Of a DNA stretch of 64,000 nt, positions 18,387 through 30,200 are shown in pieces. The translations under genes were made by a program, and so were the position numbers. Within the stretch, counting starts at the first letter, position 1; each line of letters opens with the position of its first letter. The notes under the pieces were generated by a model. It saw only the letters and a program-made list of their open reading frames with translations, was not told the DNA's origin and ran no database searches. Source of the stretch: Ligustrum vulgare (lineage: Eukaryota > Streptophyta > Magnoliopsida > Lamiales > Oleaceae); assembly GCA_963555705.1 (NCBI GenBank), contig OY743169.1, positions 7,626,014 through 7,690,013 of the forward strand, in the 5' to 3' direction.

Positions 18387-19507
18387 ATTCTGAATAATCA
18401 CTTGATGTTTCAAAATCAAAATGAAAATAGAAATCAACAACTCAAAAATCAACGTCGAGCAGTATGGTCGAACCAATTGAGAACTAAACCCTAACTTTTT
18501 GACTTCACTACTTCGAAATCACATTGAAGTTCAGGAAAGGGATATAGACTTACACTTAAATGTAGGTATGCCGGCGATATGGATGGTCAGAATGAGCTTC
18601 CCTCTTCTCTACGGTTGGAAGTAGGCGGATGCGGTTTTGGAGAAGTTAATAATATGTTGAAATGAAACGGAAGTGATTTGGTGTGGCAGTAAAACTTGAT
18701 TATTTTGATGGGCAATTTGGTAAAATCCGTTGGGTTGTTTGAGAAGTTGTAAGATGTGGGTTGTGAGAGTAGCATTGTTGTTGTTTATTACGAAATCGAT
18801 AAATTTTCCTTCTCGAAATGTGGCATCAATCACTCTTAAAAAGTCCAAAGTTATAATTAAAAAAGCAAAAACATACTGACTTCGTAATGAAAACATTTAA
18901 CAAGTTTATCATAAATTCTTGAATGTAAACTAGCCACCTTTACGACTAACATCGACATAGAAGAAATTGATGGTGACATCCCATTAAGTCAATCAAATTT
19001 ATATTGTATTGTCTTTTCTATCCTCAATTAAGTACTCTTCGTTGTGTAAGCTCAATTAAACTATTAAAGTGAAGGGCCAAATCATTTGCTAAAGTCGTCC
19101 ACTATGGTGGCCGAATTTATCCCTTCGAGGAGGACACATGGTGAGTGACATCGCAAAGGGATCAAGTTGAAGTGGAGACTTCAATCCGAGTCAAAGGTCG
19201 GAGTTCAGGTCAACAATCGTTAAGTGGGAAACCTTAGTTATTTAAGGAGCTTTGGGTTGTCAGTTTCTATCGTGATACACGGCGGGGATATGTAATTCAG
19301 TATCGAATATTCATTTCCAACGTGCAACCACTAAATTTACTTATTTGAATGGTTCAAATTGAGATTTAAGAGCCTATGAGCAACTGTTTCTAGGATATAT
19401 TAATTAATATTTAGTACGTTAAATCGGAATAAATATTTAGTACGTTAAGTTTAATAATATCGAACAAGAATAGAAAAGGAAAAGTTTTAAAAAAGTTATG
19501 TACTTAC
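18387..19507. other. Unassigned intergenic sequence
   Basis: No gene or bounded element recognised. The segment near 19080-19270 is more GC-rich and resembles degraded transposon sequence but has no ends I can define. Confidence 0.3.

Positions 19508-19561
<54 letters not shown>
19508..19561. repeat. (AAT)n microsatellite
   Basis: About 18 perfect AAT/TAA trinucleotide units. Confidence 0.95.
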
Positions 19562-20205
19562 TTTTCCCTCAAACTCATAAAATAAACAAGTTTATAAACC
19601 AAACATTATTACCAAATGGAACCTTAATCATTTCATCATTTTAACAAAAATTAGCATGTTTAAAAAACAAGAAAAAATAAAATATATGTCAACAAAACAT
19701 TAAAAAATATAGTTAATAAAAAATTATAACATATTAAAAGGAAAATAGGTGATGGGATAGGCAGATTTTCAGAGGAAAAACGTACATTAAAATTAAAAAA
19801 AAATTATATAAAAAATTTAAATGAGTGCCAAATTTTGAGTGTCGCGGTATACTTAGTGTACATGTAGAATTTTTTATTTTGAATAGTTTTGTCTTTTTTA
19901 TAGTTTCAAATTCAATAACATTTTGTATTGAAATTTTATTGAAATTATGTTTTTTATTTGATATGATTGCATCAAGATATTTTCAAAATTATGATTTAAA
20001 AATTATATATTCCGTGCATCGCACAAGTAGACAATTAGTAATAATAATAAGGATTTATCAAACCAAATAACCGCATGAATCCATTTAGTTCCTATTCTTT
20101 AATCATAGTAGACAATTTATTTTCCAAAAAAAAAAAAAGAAAGAAAGAAAATCGCAAGAAGTCAAGAATGTATTTGGAATGCTAAGAAAAATAGAACGAT
20201 ACAAC

Positions 20206-21025
20206 CAGGGATGGAGCCTTCTCAGGCCCAGTGGGGGCCACTGGGATTTGAAAAAAAAAAAGGAGTCCTGCGGCCCAAAAATAAATAAATTAACGCACCC
20301 TTCTTTATGCTCCAGAGTCTAGAATGCCATATCAGACTGTTACCATCAAAATTTTTGCTGAATCGCCTCCGCTGCTGCTCCTGCTCGCCTACGCTCACTT
20401 CTTAGCCGTGACCTCCATGACTCCGTCCACTCACTGCGCCTCCTCGCTGCTTTGCCGATGCCCTCCCCTGCCTGCAGACCGCTGCCTGCCCTGCGCCGTG
20501 CGCCTCCACCACTGCTCCCAGCAGCGACTGCGCTGCTGCCTGTTGTGTGCGCTGGCAGCTGCTGTCTAAACTCTGAAGGTTGCTGCTGTCTCAACTCTCA
20601 GTCTCTCACGAATCTCACCCAGAAGTCCAGAACCAGAAATCAGTTTGGTTGTTGCCTGTTTGGGTGCAATTTTTCCAAGTAAGTTTGAAGTTTAACTAAT
20701 TGATAATTGATAAATCATAAATGATATTGCGGTGATCAGATTCAGTAGTTGTGTTGTGTAAATTGTGTTGTGCCAGTGCTTCAGTGCTTTTGATTTGAGT
20801 GTTGTGACTGTGAATTGGTTGGGTGGACGGTGGGCTGTCTGGTTTGGTTGCAGGCTGTGAATTGGTTAATCTGGTTTGGTGAGTTGTGCAGGCTGCAGCT
20901 TGTTCTTCGAATTTTGGTTAAAAAAAAATTCGGGGCCTCCACCCCCGAACCCTCGAGAGGGGCCTCCCCTTCCAGTATTTGAAATTTTTGGCCCTTACTC
21001 GCTCAAATTCCTAGCTCCGTCCCTG
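20206..21025. mobile_element. Non-autonomous hAT element, 820 bp
   Basis: Ends CAGGGATGGAGC and, reversed, CAGGGACGGAGC form TIRs of about 12 bp with one mismatch. A perfect 8-bp TSD, GATACAAC, lies at 20198-20205 and 21026-21033. CAGGG ends with 8-bp duplications are diagnostic of hAT transposons. The interior holds a GC-rich stretch (20360-20580) with short frames on both strands that show no transposase motif, plus an A-tract and a G/C-rich 3' part. A related element lies at 34378-35228. Confidence 0.88.
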
Positions 21026-21179
21026 GATACAACCAACCAACTACCCAAATTAATGGAAAACAGCCCCGAAGAGAGGGCTAAATACATAAGTAAGGAGTTT
21101 AAAAGATGAAATTTAAAATTTAAGAAACTTGTGGTTTTAATACAAAAATCAGTTTTTATTTAAAAAATAGGTAATTAAA

Positions 21180-21312
21180 TAGGTTGAGGTCACAATTATA
21201 CAATTTATGATCACAGATACAAATCATGAATTTATAGGTCACAAATTATGAAATTTCTCAGTCACAAATTACAAAATAGTTTGGCCATAACTTTTTTTTT
21301 TTCGGTCACAAA
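21180..21312. repeat. GTGACC-type degenerate minisatellite, left part
   Basis: Repeated GGTCACAAATTA-like units with variable spacers, cut by the solo LTR starting at 21314 and continuing at 23553. Confidence 0.7.
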
Positions 21313-21313
21313 T

Positions 21314-23552
21314 TGTTGACGTCACCTTTTGTCGTAAAGCTAGTTAACAAATAAAGATGTTTCTTCTTTGACTTCTTGCATAAAGAGTGTTTAATATGAT
21401 GTTTATTTGGTTAAGTACACAGATCCTTTTTGTATTACGAGAATTTAAGGGTAACAAAGCAACAATATCGAATGAACAATAAATTAGATCAATAACGAAC
21501 TGAAACTATAGCGAGAATCCACGTCTAGTTCGGTGTTGATCTGATAGTCGAGTTGGGATACGATATTCAAACAACAGAAGTTTAGTGAGTTTTTTGGAAT
21601 TAATTGCCCATTAATGAGCATTTACTCCTCCTATTTATAGTAGTTGAGGAGGTTGGACATAATCATTACAATACATCACATCTGTAAGATGTGATTGACG
21701 TTGTTGAAAGACATTTCTGACAGATTAACATCAAATGATTACACTGACACAATACAGGTTATAATGATTACTGACACATGAAACAGTTGATTTGACTGTA
21801 TTGCAGAGCCTCCAATATTGCCTCGTTTGTATCACTCAGGTCGGGTCTGATCTATCCACCTTGGTCATGCGAAATTACCTCTTCCATGAATATAACCTCG
21901 GTCTTAAACCACCTCGGTCGTTATGATCACCTCGCTCATGTGAAATCACCTCTCCCATGAATATCATCCCGGTCTTAAACCACCTCGGTCATTATGATCA
22001 CCTCGGACTTAATACAGAGCAGGGGTTTGCCACTATTTTGTTCAGTTCATTATGACCAGTGTTCTAAAACGCGTGAAGCGTGACGAAGCGTGGAGCCCAA
22101 GAGTCAAGCTTTACAAGCTTAAGCGAGAGTAAGCGTTAAAAAACGTTTTTCCTTTTTTTATTTATTTATTTTTTTGGGAAAATTATTTGGTAAATTATCA
22201 AAATTGAACAGGTACCTTTTCCAAATTTCCAATTCACTGCAATCAAACTAAATAATATTCTACTAAAAAATTCAAAAACCAAGAAGAAGAAGCCTAAACC
22301 AAGAGTTCAGGAGATAACATTTACAGGTTAGTGGTTACTAGGAGAAATGCCATTGCAACCAACTTAATAAAACCAAAAAACAAGGACAATACATCATCTT
22401 TCTACATTTATTACTACAATTAAACACAAAATATATCAATAATCCTGGAAAAATAAAAAAAATTCAAAGTTTAAAGAAAAAATACAAATTCCAGCACTTC
22501 CAAAGTTCCAGCAGAATTGCAGCTCAAAGTTTAAAGAAAACATAAGAAAATATCAAATTCTAACTCAATTCTTAAGAAATTGAAATCTGAAATTCAGAAT
22601 GCCCATGAAATTGAACACAATAATCTTGCAAAACATAAAACAGAACCATCACTACACACCAGATTAAGCCAAAATCAAATTGTAGCCCAATTCTTAAGAA
22701 ATTCAGATTTCAGAACACCTACTATGTCATCGATCTCCTCCTAATCAAACAATCTGAAGCCCGTATCGTAATTGCTCTCCTCCTTGGGCTTCTCCTTCTC
22801 CTAGCAGTAGGGGTAGCTGCTCGGCAGTAGCACCAACACCAGTTCCACCACTAAGGGAAGCAACTACTACTACTGCGCCGCCACCACCGCTAGCTCGTGG
22901 CATTCTCCTTCAAATAATTCTTCGAAGACTCATAATTTCAAGCTACAAGTTCTAGACTAGAAAGAAAATAATGTGAGGCTTTTCTTCTTTGAGCATAAGA
23001 GAATGACGAGGGCTCCGATCGGTACATAGGATAGAAAAGCTGGGTGTTTTAAAAAGAAGGTAGAACTGTACATAACTTGGAATCCCACATCGAAAAATCA
23101 TGTTGTGAAGAAAGTTTAATAGCTCTATATAAGGGTTGTGTTAGGCATATCTAATTTTCAGTTGGGGTTGCTATATTTGCAGCCCAATAATAACGAGTTC
23201 AAGGTTTTTAACTATTCTATATAATTTTAAGGTTCGTAAAATGCATATTGGGCCTCAACTTACTTTTTTGGGGCCTGCTAAGCGCGAGTATGCGTGTCTC
23301 AGGGTGAGTAAGAGCGCTTATGTGCGCTTTTTTGTTTGGCAGAGCATGTTGACCGCTCTTTTTGCTCTTTTGGCCTAAGCGGCGCGTGAGGGCTGCGCTT
23401 CGCGCACATGCGTGCGTTGTACGCACATAAAGCGCGTGTTTTAGAACACTGATTATGACTTATCATAGGTTACCCCGCTGATTTGGGCTGCATCATGTCA
23501 ATTGACTCTTTGACTGTGGAATCCACTTTCCACCTCAGCTTGGTATATAACA
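21314..23552 (-). mobile_element. Solo LTR (about 836 bp) carrying a nested hAT
   Basis: Ends TGTTGACGTCACC and ...GGTATATAACA, with a perfect 5-bp TSD, CAAAT, at 21309-21313 and 23553-23557. Removing the hAT element and one copy of its TSD leaves about 836 bp. A minus-strand CTATAAATAG at about 21631-21640 is a good TATA box, so the LTR points to the minus strand. The TGTTGAC end matches the Tat element at 4512. Repeated CCTCGGTC-TTA / ATGATCACCTCGG phrases lie near 21890-22010. No internal genes: a recombination product. Confidence 0.8.
22057..23451. mobile_element. hAT element, 1395 bp, nested in the solo LTR
   Basis: Terminal inverted CAGTGTTCTAAAAC (14 bp, perfect) at both ends and a perfect 8-bp TSD, ATTATGAC, at 22049-22056 and 23452-23459. 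The subterminal regions are rich in GCG/AAGCG words. The interior is A+T-rich, with a GC-rich block at 22780-22910 whose minus strand reads a short Gly/Val-rich frame. I see no transposase domain, so it is non-autonomous. Confidence 0.92.
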
Positions 23553-23559
23553 CAAATAA

Positions 23560-24130
23560 TAAATATTTAGGTCACAAGTTATCAAATTAATCGGTCACAA
23601 ATTATTATTCGATCACAAACCACAAATATTAAAGGTCAAAACTTATTTCTCGATCACAAATATGACTCACAATTATTTTCTCGGTCACAAATATTTGGCT
23701 GCGACTTATTTTTCGGTCACAAATTAAAAATTTATAGATCATGACTTATTTTTTGTCACAAATTACAAATTTATAGGTCACAACTTATTTTTCGGTCACA
23801 ATTTATGAAAAAATATGTGTCACGAATATTTTTGGGTCACAAATTACAAATTTTATTGGCCATGACGTTATTTTCGATCACAAATTCTAAAAGTCACGAT
23901 TACCATTTATTTCTAAGGTCACAACTTATTTCTTGATTACAAACCTCAAACTTTGCAGGTCACAGAGATTACAAATCTCGAATTAATTGGACACAATTTA
24001 ACAAATAATGAATCACAATTTATTTTTTGGTCGCAAATCGTAAATTTCATAGGTCACAATCTTTTACTCGAGCATAAATATAAGTCTCAATTATAGATTT
24101 AATCACATTCTCAATTTTTTTAGATTACAA
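23560..24130. repeat. GTGACC-type degenerate minisatellite, main block
   Basis: About 20 irregular units of the form GGTCACAA-TTA-TTTTTCGGTCACAAATT, often with 20-35 bp spacing. The reverse complement matches the TGTGACCAATTATTAGG units at 53340-54560. No coding frame. Confidence 0.8.
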
Positions 24131-24149
24131 CTTATTAATTTTATCAATC

Positions 24150-24840
24150 ACAATCACAATACTATACAAACACCACCACCCCTAACCCCACTCCACTACA
24201 CCACCATCTCCATCGTCTTCAACACCACCATCGCCACCACCTCCACCCTGTTCAACACCCTTATCGACCACCTCCAATAAACCAACAGCCATCCCACCTC
24301 ACTACTGTCCCCACCACCCAAACCGCCACCACTATCGGCCACCTCTCCACTTCGTAATCACCTCCAGATCCACAATCATCATCGCAGCCGCCTCCTACGA
24401 ACCACCAGCTGCCACCTCCACACCACCGCGCAACGATGAGCACAACTCCACCAAAACTATACCATCGCTATCACCACCGTGTCCATCACCAAAACTCACC
24501 TGCACCACCACACCACACAAACACCACCACCAGACTGCACAACACCACCATAAAATGCCAACACAACAGCAACTAGTGAATGCTGTTAGTGGATGTTGCC
24601 ATGTCGCAATAGCAGCGGCGCGAACCACTGTTTCAGCTACTAGGGACGGTCGCAGCTGGATCTCGCCTATGCTGCAGCGGCGCCCGACAGCGAAATAGTC
24701 GCTGGATCTCTGAGGTCTCGCCTTTGCTGCAACGGTGAGATCTCTGCTAGATCTTGTCGTTGCGACGATTCGTCGCTACTACTGTCTGGTTCGTCGTTGC
24801 GGCAATTCATTGTCCGGCATCTGGAGCACTAAATTGTTGG
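24150..24840. other. CCACC / GCTGC-rich segment of the Mutator-like element
   Basis: Strongly biased sequence rich in CCACCACC, then TCGCTGC words. Both strands have short low-complexity frames (Trp/Gly/Cys-rich or Pro/Thr-rich) with no domain. Comparable GC-rich sequence occupies the same place in the copy at 52.7-53.3 kb, so it is part of the element or an old captured sequence. Confidence 0.5.
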
Positions 24841-25079
24841 TCGGGCGTTGGAAAAGGGGGTAGAGAGGGATTGGGAGAGGATAGATAGAGAAAGAGACGA
24901 CATGAAAGTGTTTTATGGTTAGAGTAAGGTGGGTAGGATAGTGTGGGATTGAGTTGATTTAATTTAATATAATTATTTTTAAAATTTTCAATTAGAACCT
25001 GATTTTTGTATATATAAGACGTAAATCTTGTTTTTGAATTGGGAAGTTCAAAAACATGGGATGGTGTAATTTCCTCTTT

Positions 25080-25737
25080 AATCAAAGTGGTGGGAGACGG
25101 GTACACGTTGGTCCTAAGTTTTGGGAGGATTAAGTAGGCGTCCAACCTACAATTTTATTACGGCCTTCGACCAACTGCACTTTGTTTTTACAAATTACAA
25201 TGTGGGATTAATATTTTTGATTAAAAAAATACTAAAATCCAAGGAAAAAATCTTCAAGCTTGAAGAATCGAACTAATAACTGAGGCGGATCCATGATTCT
25301 TGTTCAACAAGAGCGGTCGTTGACTTTGACTTTCGATCGTCAACGGTTGTAATAGCGAGATCATTTAATATTATTTAACTAAATAATTTTAAAAATTCTT
25401 CCATTTTCTTATTCTGTGCAAGTCTTTTCATGAACAATGTTAATTTATATTCTTGGTGTCTGTTTGTAATTGTATTGTATATGAGTGTCTATTGTGTTAT
25501 TTAGTTTCACTTTCTTGCTCCAATACTTCAATTTATATGCATTTTGTCATTTTTATTTACAATTGGGATCAAGTTTTTGGCAAAGTCTAAGCTTAACTTC
25601 TAAGGTATTAACTCCAAATCCAATAACAAGCAAGATAAATTAAACATGCCATAATTTGTTATAAATTAAACATAAAGATGATCAATAATCATATTACTAG
25701 TCTAGTTTACTATCCAGATTTCAAGCCATAAGTTTAG
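25080..25737. other. Unassigned AT-rich sequence
   Basis: No supported ORF or bounded repeat. Confidence 0.3.
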
Positions 25738-25915
25738 ACTATGTTCTTTAACGAAATCATTATATTTTATAAATTAATTTATAAATAACACAATCTTTCC
25801 CACCAAATTTTAATCGGACATATTTCTTCTCTCCACTTTTCAACTACACATTTTACCTCAAAAATATAAATAACCCAATTTATAATTGTTACAGTGTTAC
25901 CGAACAAAGCCTTAA
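25738..25915. mobile_element. MITE, TTTGGTAA family, copy 2
   Basis: Carries the reverse-complement words of the 18.2-kb copy (TTTATAAATTAATTTATAAA, CTCTCCACTTTTCAAC, ACATTTTACCTCAAAAAT) and ends in GTTACCGAACAAAG. Ends are approximate. Confidence 0.55.
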
Positions 25916-26240
25916 ATTTTAACAAAGCTACCAATTCCAAGAGTCCACAACAAATAGCATTCGACAAATCGAGGCGTTTATCAAATGAAATTATAAATAG
26001 AGATTTCAGGAAGAACTCAACCAAATACTTCCAGCTTTGTTTTACGCAAGGTACATATCAATAAGAAAAAAATGACAGCTGAATCATATAAAAACACTCA
26101 AGTCTTCATTAACAACACCCACATGTAAGCTTTAAAAGGTCAGAGAATTAATTTTACTTTTAAAGTTAACCCCAAACATGTTGTAGCTACCATTTCTATA
26201 TTATTATCAACCAGTACAAGTATAAAAGCAAGCAAATCAG

Positions 26241-26276
26241 ATAATCTTAATCTTAATCTTAATCTTAATCTTAATA
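26241..26276. repeat. (AATCTT)n short tandem array
   Basis: Five to six AATCTT hexamers. Not the plant telomere repeat. Confidence 0.85.
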
Positions 26277-26875
26277 TATATAATAATAGTGTAGCCGCAA
26301 AAAAAATCCACACATAGTTTCCCGCCATTTTTCCTTGCTATTTTAGAAAACTTTATAATTTTATTAATTATTTTAATAATTGAATTAGGAAACTTCAATT
26401 AATGCAAAATTAATTATAGGTGACATGTAATAAATGACTTATTGATTGTAAAAAATAAAAAATCTATAAAAAGATCAAATTGTATATTATTTTTATTCTT
26501 TTGATAATTATTGTAATATTTTGAAGTCAAAAAATATGTAATATATGTGTCAAATTCATGATCTTAACGAGAAGTTCAATACAAATTAACAAATGAGTGC
26601 AAACTCTAAACAGTGTAAGTGCAAAGAGGAAGACAAGGAGAGGGTGTGCGTTGCAACTCTCGAGCAGTGGCCAGTGTATAAGGTTAAATGTGAGTTTGGT
26701 CAATTAAGTTGGGCCACTTTGAAAGGCCCAAATAGAAAAAAACAAAAAATAGCCCAGACGTTCCTGCTTTGGCCCAAATTTTCATCTTCCAACAGCAGCA
26801 TCTCTAGCCAGAACTATGGTTATCTCTAGAAAATCGCCCATCAACAATTTGCCATTTTCTTTGTTCGGCAAACCA

Positions 26876-26895
26876 AGCTAGCGCGGTCGCGCTAG
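26876..26895. repeat. Perfect 9-bp stem hairpin, GCTAGCGCG-GT-CGCGCTAGC
   Basis: A GC-rich perfect inverted repeat with a 2-nt loop in AT-rich surroundings, followed by GGATCCACCCCTGAC, which resembles a hAT terminus. Possibly the subterminal part of a degraded element. Confidence 0.5.
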
Positions 26896-27041
26896 CTGGC
26901 CTTGTACTGGATCCACCCCTGACTAGTAACTTATTAATACAAACAAGAACTATGTCTCTTCATTGTACCAATTCTGTTAAGTTCAATTTTTTTTTTATTT
27001 TTCTATTTTTGAAATATAATAAGAATAAGATAAGAATAAGA

Positions 27042-27272
27042 ATCCTACTACCTTAAAAGGGAGAAGGGGTTTATTACTGTTCCTAAGTCGATTCTACAAA
27101 TTTCTACGAGCTGAGCTGAGTGCTTTTAGTCCCAGCTGTTAGTGTTGGGCTCATTCTATCCTACTACCTTAAAAGGGGGAAAGGGTTTATTATTGTTATA
27201 TTAAGTCGATCCTACAAATTTTTACGAGCCCAGCTGAATGCTTTTAGTCCCAGTTTTTTTTTAGTGTTGGGC
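27042..27272 (+). mobile_element. Helitron-like terminal sequence, two tandem copies
   Basis: Two direct copies (about 115 bp each, from 27042 and 27158) of a block starting ATCCTACTACCTTAAAAG, with GGTTTATTA and a GAGC-AGCTGA-TGCTTTTAGTCCCAG middle. A third, shorter relative starts at 29557. TC-beginning, TTAAAAGG-type 5' ends are common in plant Helitrons, but I could not find a matching 3' hairpin-CTRR end, so the class is a guess. Confidence 0.35.
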
Positions 27273-27279
27273 TCAAAAC

Positions 27280-30200
27280 GTGTTTTGTCAACCCTGCACC
27301 ATCAAGACTCAAGTGGCATTCACCGGCGGTTCCTCTACCGCACCACCTCTCGGTTCACCATGCCGTTCGCGACGTGTGACAGTACCGTGTCTTACCTCCC
27401 AGGGCCATCACAAAGCCTCAAAACAAGAAGAGAGAGAAGCAAGAGCTAAACACAGAGCCTAATTTTCGACCTCCATAGAAGTAAGTTTCATTTGCACTCC
27501 TCTCTTACCGACGAACCTAGCACTTCTCTTCATTTATTTGTTATCTCTTAGCTTAATAAGGGTTTTAGGTAGCGTCAAATGTTGGAAACTTAGACTGCTT
27601 TTGGTTTGATTTAGGGTAATATTTTTTTAAAGCATTTGTCTTACCAGTTGATTTTGATGGTTCTTACCTAAAAAATTCTGCATATATTTCAACTAATTCT
27701 TCCTTCTTTGTTCTGTGTATAGGGTTCGATTTTGCATTTTATTTGGTCTCGAAATTTTTGCAAATTTAAAGGAAATTGGAACTGAATGAAACGGTGAAAC
27801 CTCCACCTTACCCACTGTTTACCGCTGCTGTTTATTTACGATGAAATATTTTCTATTCAATTTTGAAGTTTCTCATAGCTTATTTTTTTATTCTTATCGT
27901 GTTGCTCGACATCTGTTTGAAAGTTCGCTGTTGTGTATCTTTTCTGTGTTAGTTGTTGATGACTTTATTTGCCTTTTCAATTCTTTGATTTCGAAGCAAT
28001 TGTTTATCATTGTCAGATTTGCTAATAGCTCGTTTCATGATGGATTGTAATGTTTCAATCAAATATTTTTTGGAAGAGTTAGTAACAAGTTGATGTGAAC
28101 GTTGTAGTTATTCACGATAAAATATTTTCCATCAGAGTAATCAGAACTTCCCAAAGAAAAAATGGAAAAAAAAAAAAGCTTATTGCCTTGCGCAGTGGGG
28201 AAAGCTTCAAGGATCTTGTACTTTTATTAATGAACAGATCATACTCTTAACCATTCAAATATGAGGACGAGACTTTTTATCATATATTTTTTTGATGTCA
28301 TGTCGTGTAACCTGCAGTCTTTACTGATACAAAGAGATAGCATGTATGCAAAACCGCAATTCATTGTATAAACAGAAGAAATTTCATTGTATTATAAATT
28401 AAATTACCTTAGCATCTCTTCCCTTCACCTTAACCCCCTCCCCACACTGGTAAGAAAGAAGATAAATTAAATTACCTTAGCATCTCTTCCCTTCACCTTA
28501 ACCCCCTCCCCACACTGGTAAGAAAGGAGATCAAGGTTTTGTGTTCTATCCAAAATCTGAACTGCTTAACTATGTTCAGTATGTTTAATCTACATAATTT
28601 AAGGATGTCTTGCTTGTTTTTATCTTAAAACATTTTTATGATTCCAAAAATATCTATAGATAGAATGAGCTAAGCCTTATGTTCAATAAACTTAGCATCA
28701 GCGATCAGGCTTATGAATCATTTGTGAGAGCTGCCCAAGCCATTTCAATTAAGCTTTTTAAAATAAATTCTCGATTTATGTCCCCTGGTTTGACCTTATT
28801 TCTTGTTCTCTTATTCTATTTTGGTTGTACATCTTCTTAATGTTCTCTAGAGTCTTTTATCTTGATAGAGATATTTGGTCACATTAAAGTAAATGTAGCT
28901 TATAAGCTGTATGGATAGGGGTGAACTATGTCATTTGATACATGCTTATTAGTCTTCACTAGGCATAATTATGACATTCAAAGGTAACTTACTTTTGACT
29001 CTTGATGAATAATTTATTGATTCTTTAGCATTCTTCTCTAATATTTGTTATCCTTCTCTAATCTTTGTTTGCTAATACAGACTATTGGAGTGGACCCAAA
29101 TTTTCGAATTTGATTTCTCAGGCATTGTTGGTACTCATGAAATGGCTTCCTAAGAAGGTAACTTGTATTTTTCTTTCTGCTCCAATTTCTTAGTGGATTG
29201 CAGATGTAGTTTAACTGTTACCACTCCAGGGCCTTTTATTATGCATGCTGTGAGTAGACCACTCAAGACTCTATTCCTTCAGTTGTTTATGGGATTGTCA
29301 GTGACTTATTTTTACCGATGTACATGTTTTTATTCTAGCATGTAATTTATCTTCTTAACAAAAATTAGGCACTCTATCACCAATAATATAGTAAAACTGA
29401 AATTAGTGATTGAAGTATCTTGTTTTTAACTTCATGATTCTTATGTTAGACATATATCAATTGAAAGAATAGACTTTACCCAATGGCATTTTTATGCTCT
29501 CACAAATCCCAATACTATAACATTATAAATTTAATCTTGTACAAAAACTATATCCTATCCTACTATCTTAAAAGAGGCAAGATGTTTTTACTGTTCCTAA
29601 GCCATTTTCCTCCACTATTGGCTCCGCTCAAGCCGAGCCTCTGGACAACACATAAATTAATCACACAGAGTTCTAACACCTAGGGTTCATTATTTTCTCC
29701 TCTCCCCTTTTCACGAATTACGGCTCCATCTTCATCATTCACAATTTTCTCCACTCCCCCGCCTCCGACGCTCTTCCCTTCCCACCTCCGCCTTTATCGT
29801 CACCGTCGCCGTCCCTGCTTGTATCATAGTCCCCGCGACACCATCTCTTCTTCGGTCTTCTCCTCTGGAATCTGGCGCGGCTCCTACTCCATTTTCAAAT
29901 GCAACCAACCATTCTTCCTTTCTTCAGTTCACACGCAATCATCCATACATCTCCTTCGTTATGTGTTTCTTCTCTCTTTTCTATTTCTTGTTCCATGCTC
30001 TAATTTCGCCAAAAAATCTCACCTTCTCTTGTTTTTTTTTTTTTTTTTTCCTTTTGACAGGGTTGCAAGTTCTTATCAGACATATGGATCGAGAAAGAGA
30101 TTGACCTAAATAATGATTTAAAAAAGGTATAATAAATCGCGATTTAGGGTGTGAGATTGTAGATTTTTTTTTTTTTTAGTTCGATCGCTATTTAAGTTTT

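Larger units (their letters stand above)
21105..25076 (-). mobile_element. Mutator-like element with GTGACC minisatellite, copy 1
   Basis: The right end read backward (GAGGAAATTACACCATCCC, then an ATACAAAAATCAG-TTCTAATT block) resembles the left end of the well-bounded element at 52440. The left end near 21130 has the matching ACAAAAATCAGTTTTTATTT block. Inside, from the right, come a CT/CCACC/GCTGC-rich stretch and then a long array of TTGTGACC-type units (23560-24130 and 21180-21312). This is the same order as the second copy. The array is interrupted by a solo LTR with a nested hAT. I could not find a matching 9-bp TSD, so the ends are approximate. Confidence 0.5.

Noticed and set aside
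20324..20682. Leu/Cys-rich and Ala/Gly-rich ORFs in the hAT core
   Set aside because: Overlapping frames on both strands in a short GC-rich block of a bounded non-autonomous element, with no domain.
24261..24628. Trp/Gly/Cys-rich minus-strand ORFs
   Set aside because: Produced by CCACC-rich DNA in the Mutator-like element; no domain.
26241..26276. AATCTT array considered as interstitial telomere repeat
   Set aside because: The plant telomere unit is TTTAGGG; this hexamer does not match.
26593..26829. 78-aa plus-strand ORF
   Set aside because: No domain, no splice or promoter context, and it runs into degraded repeat sequence.
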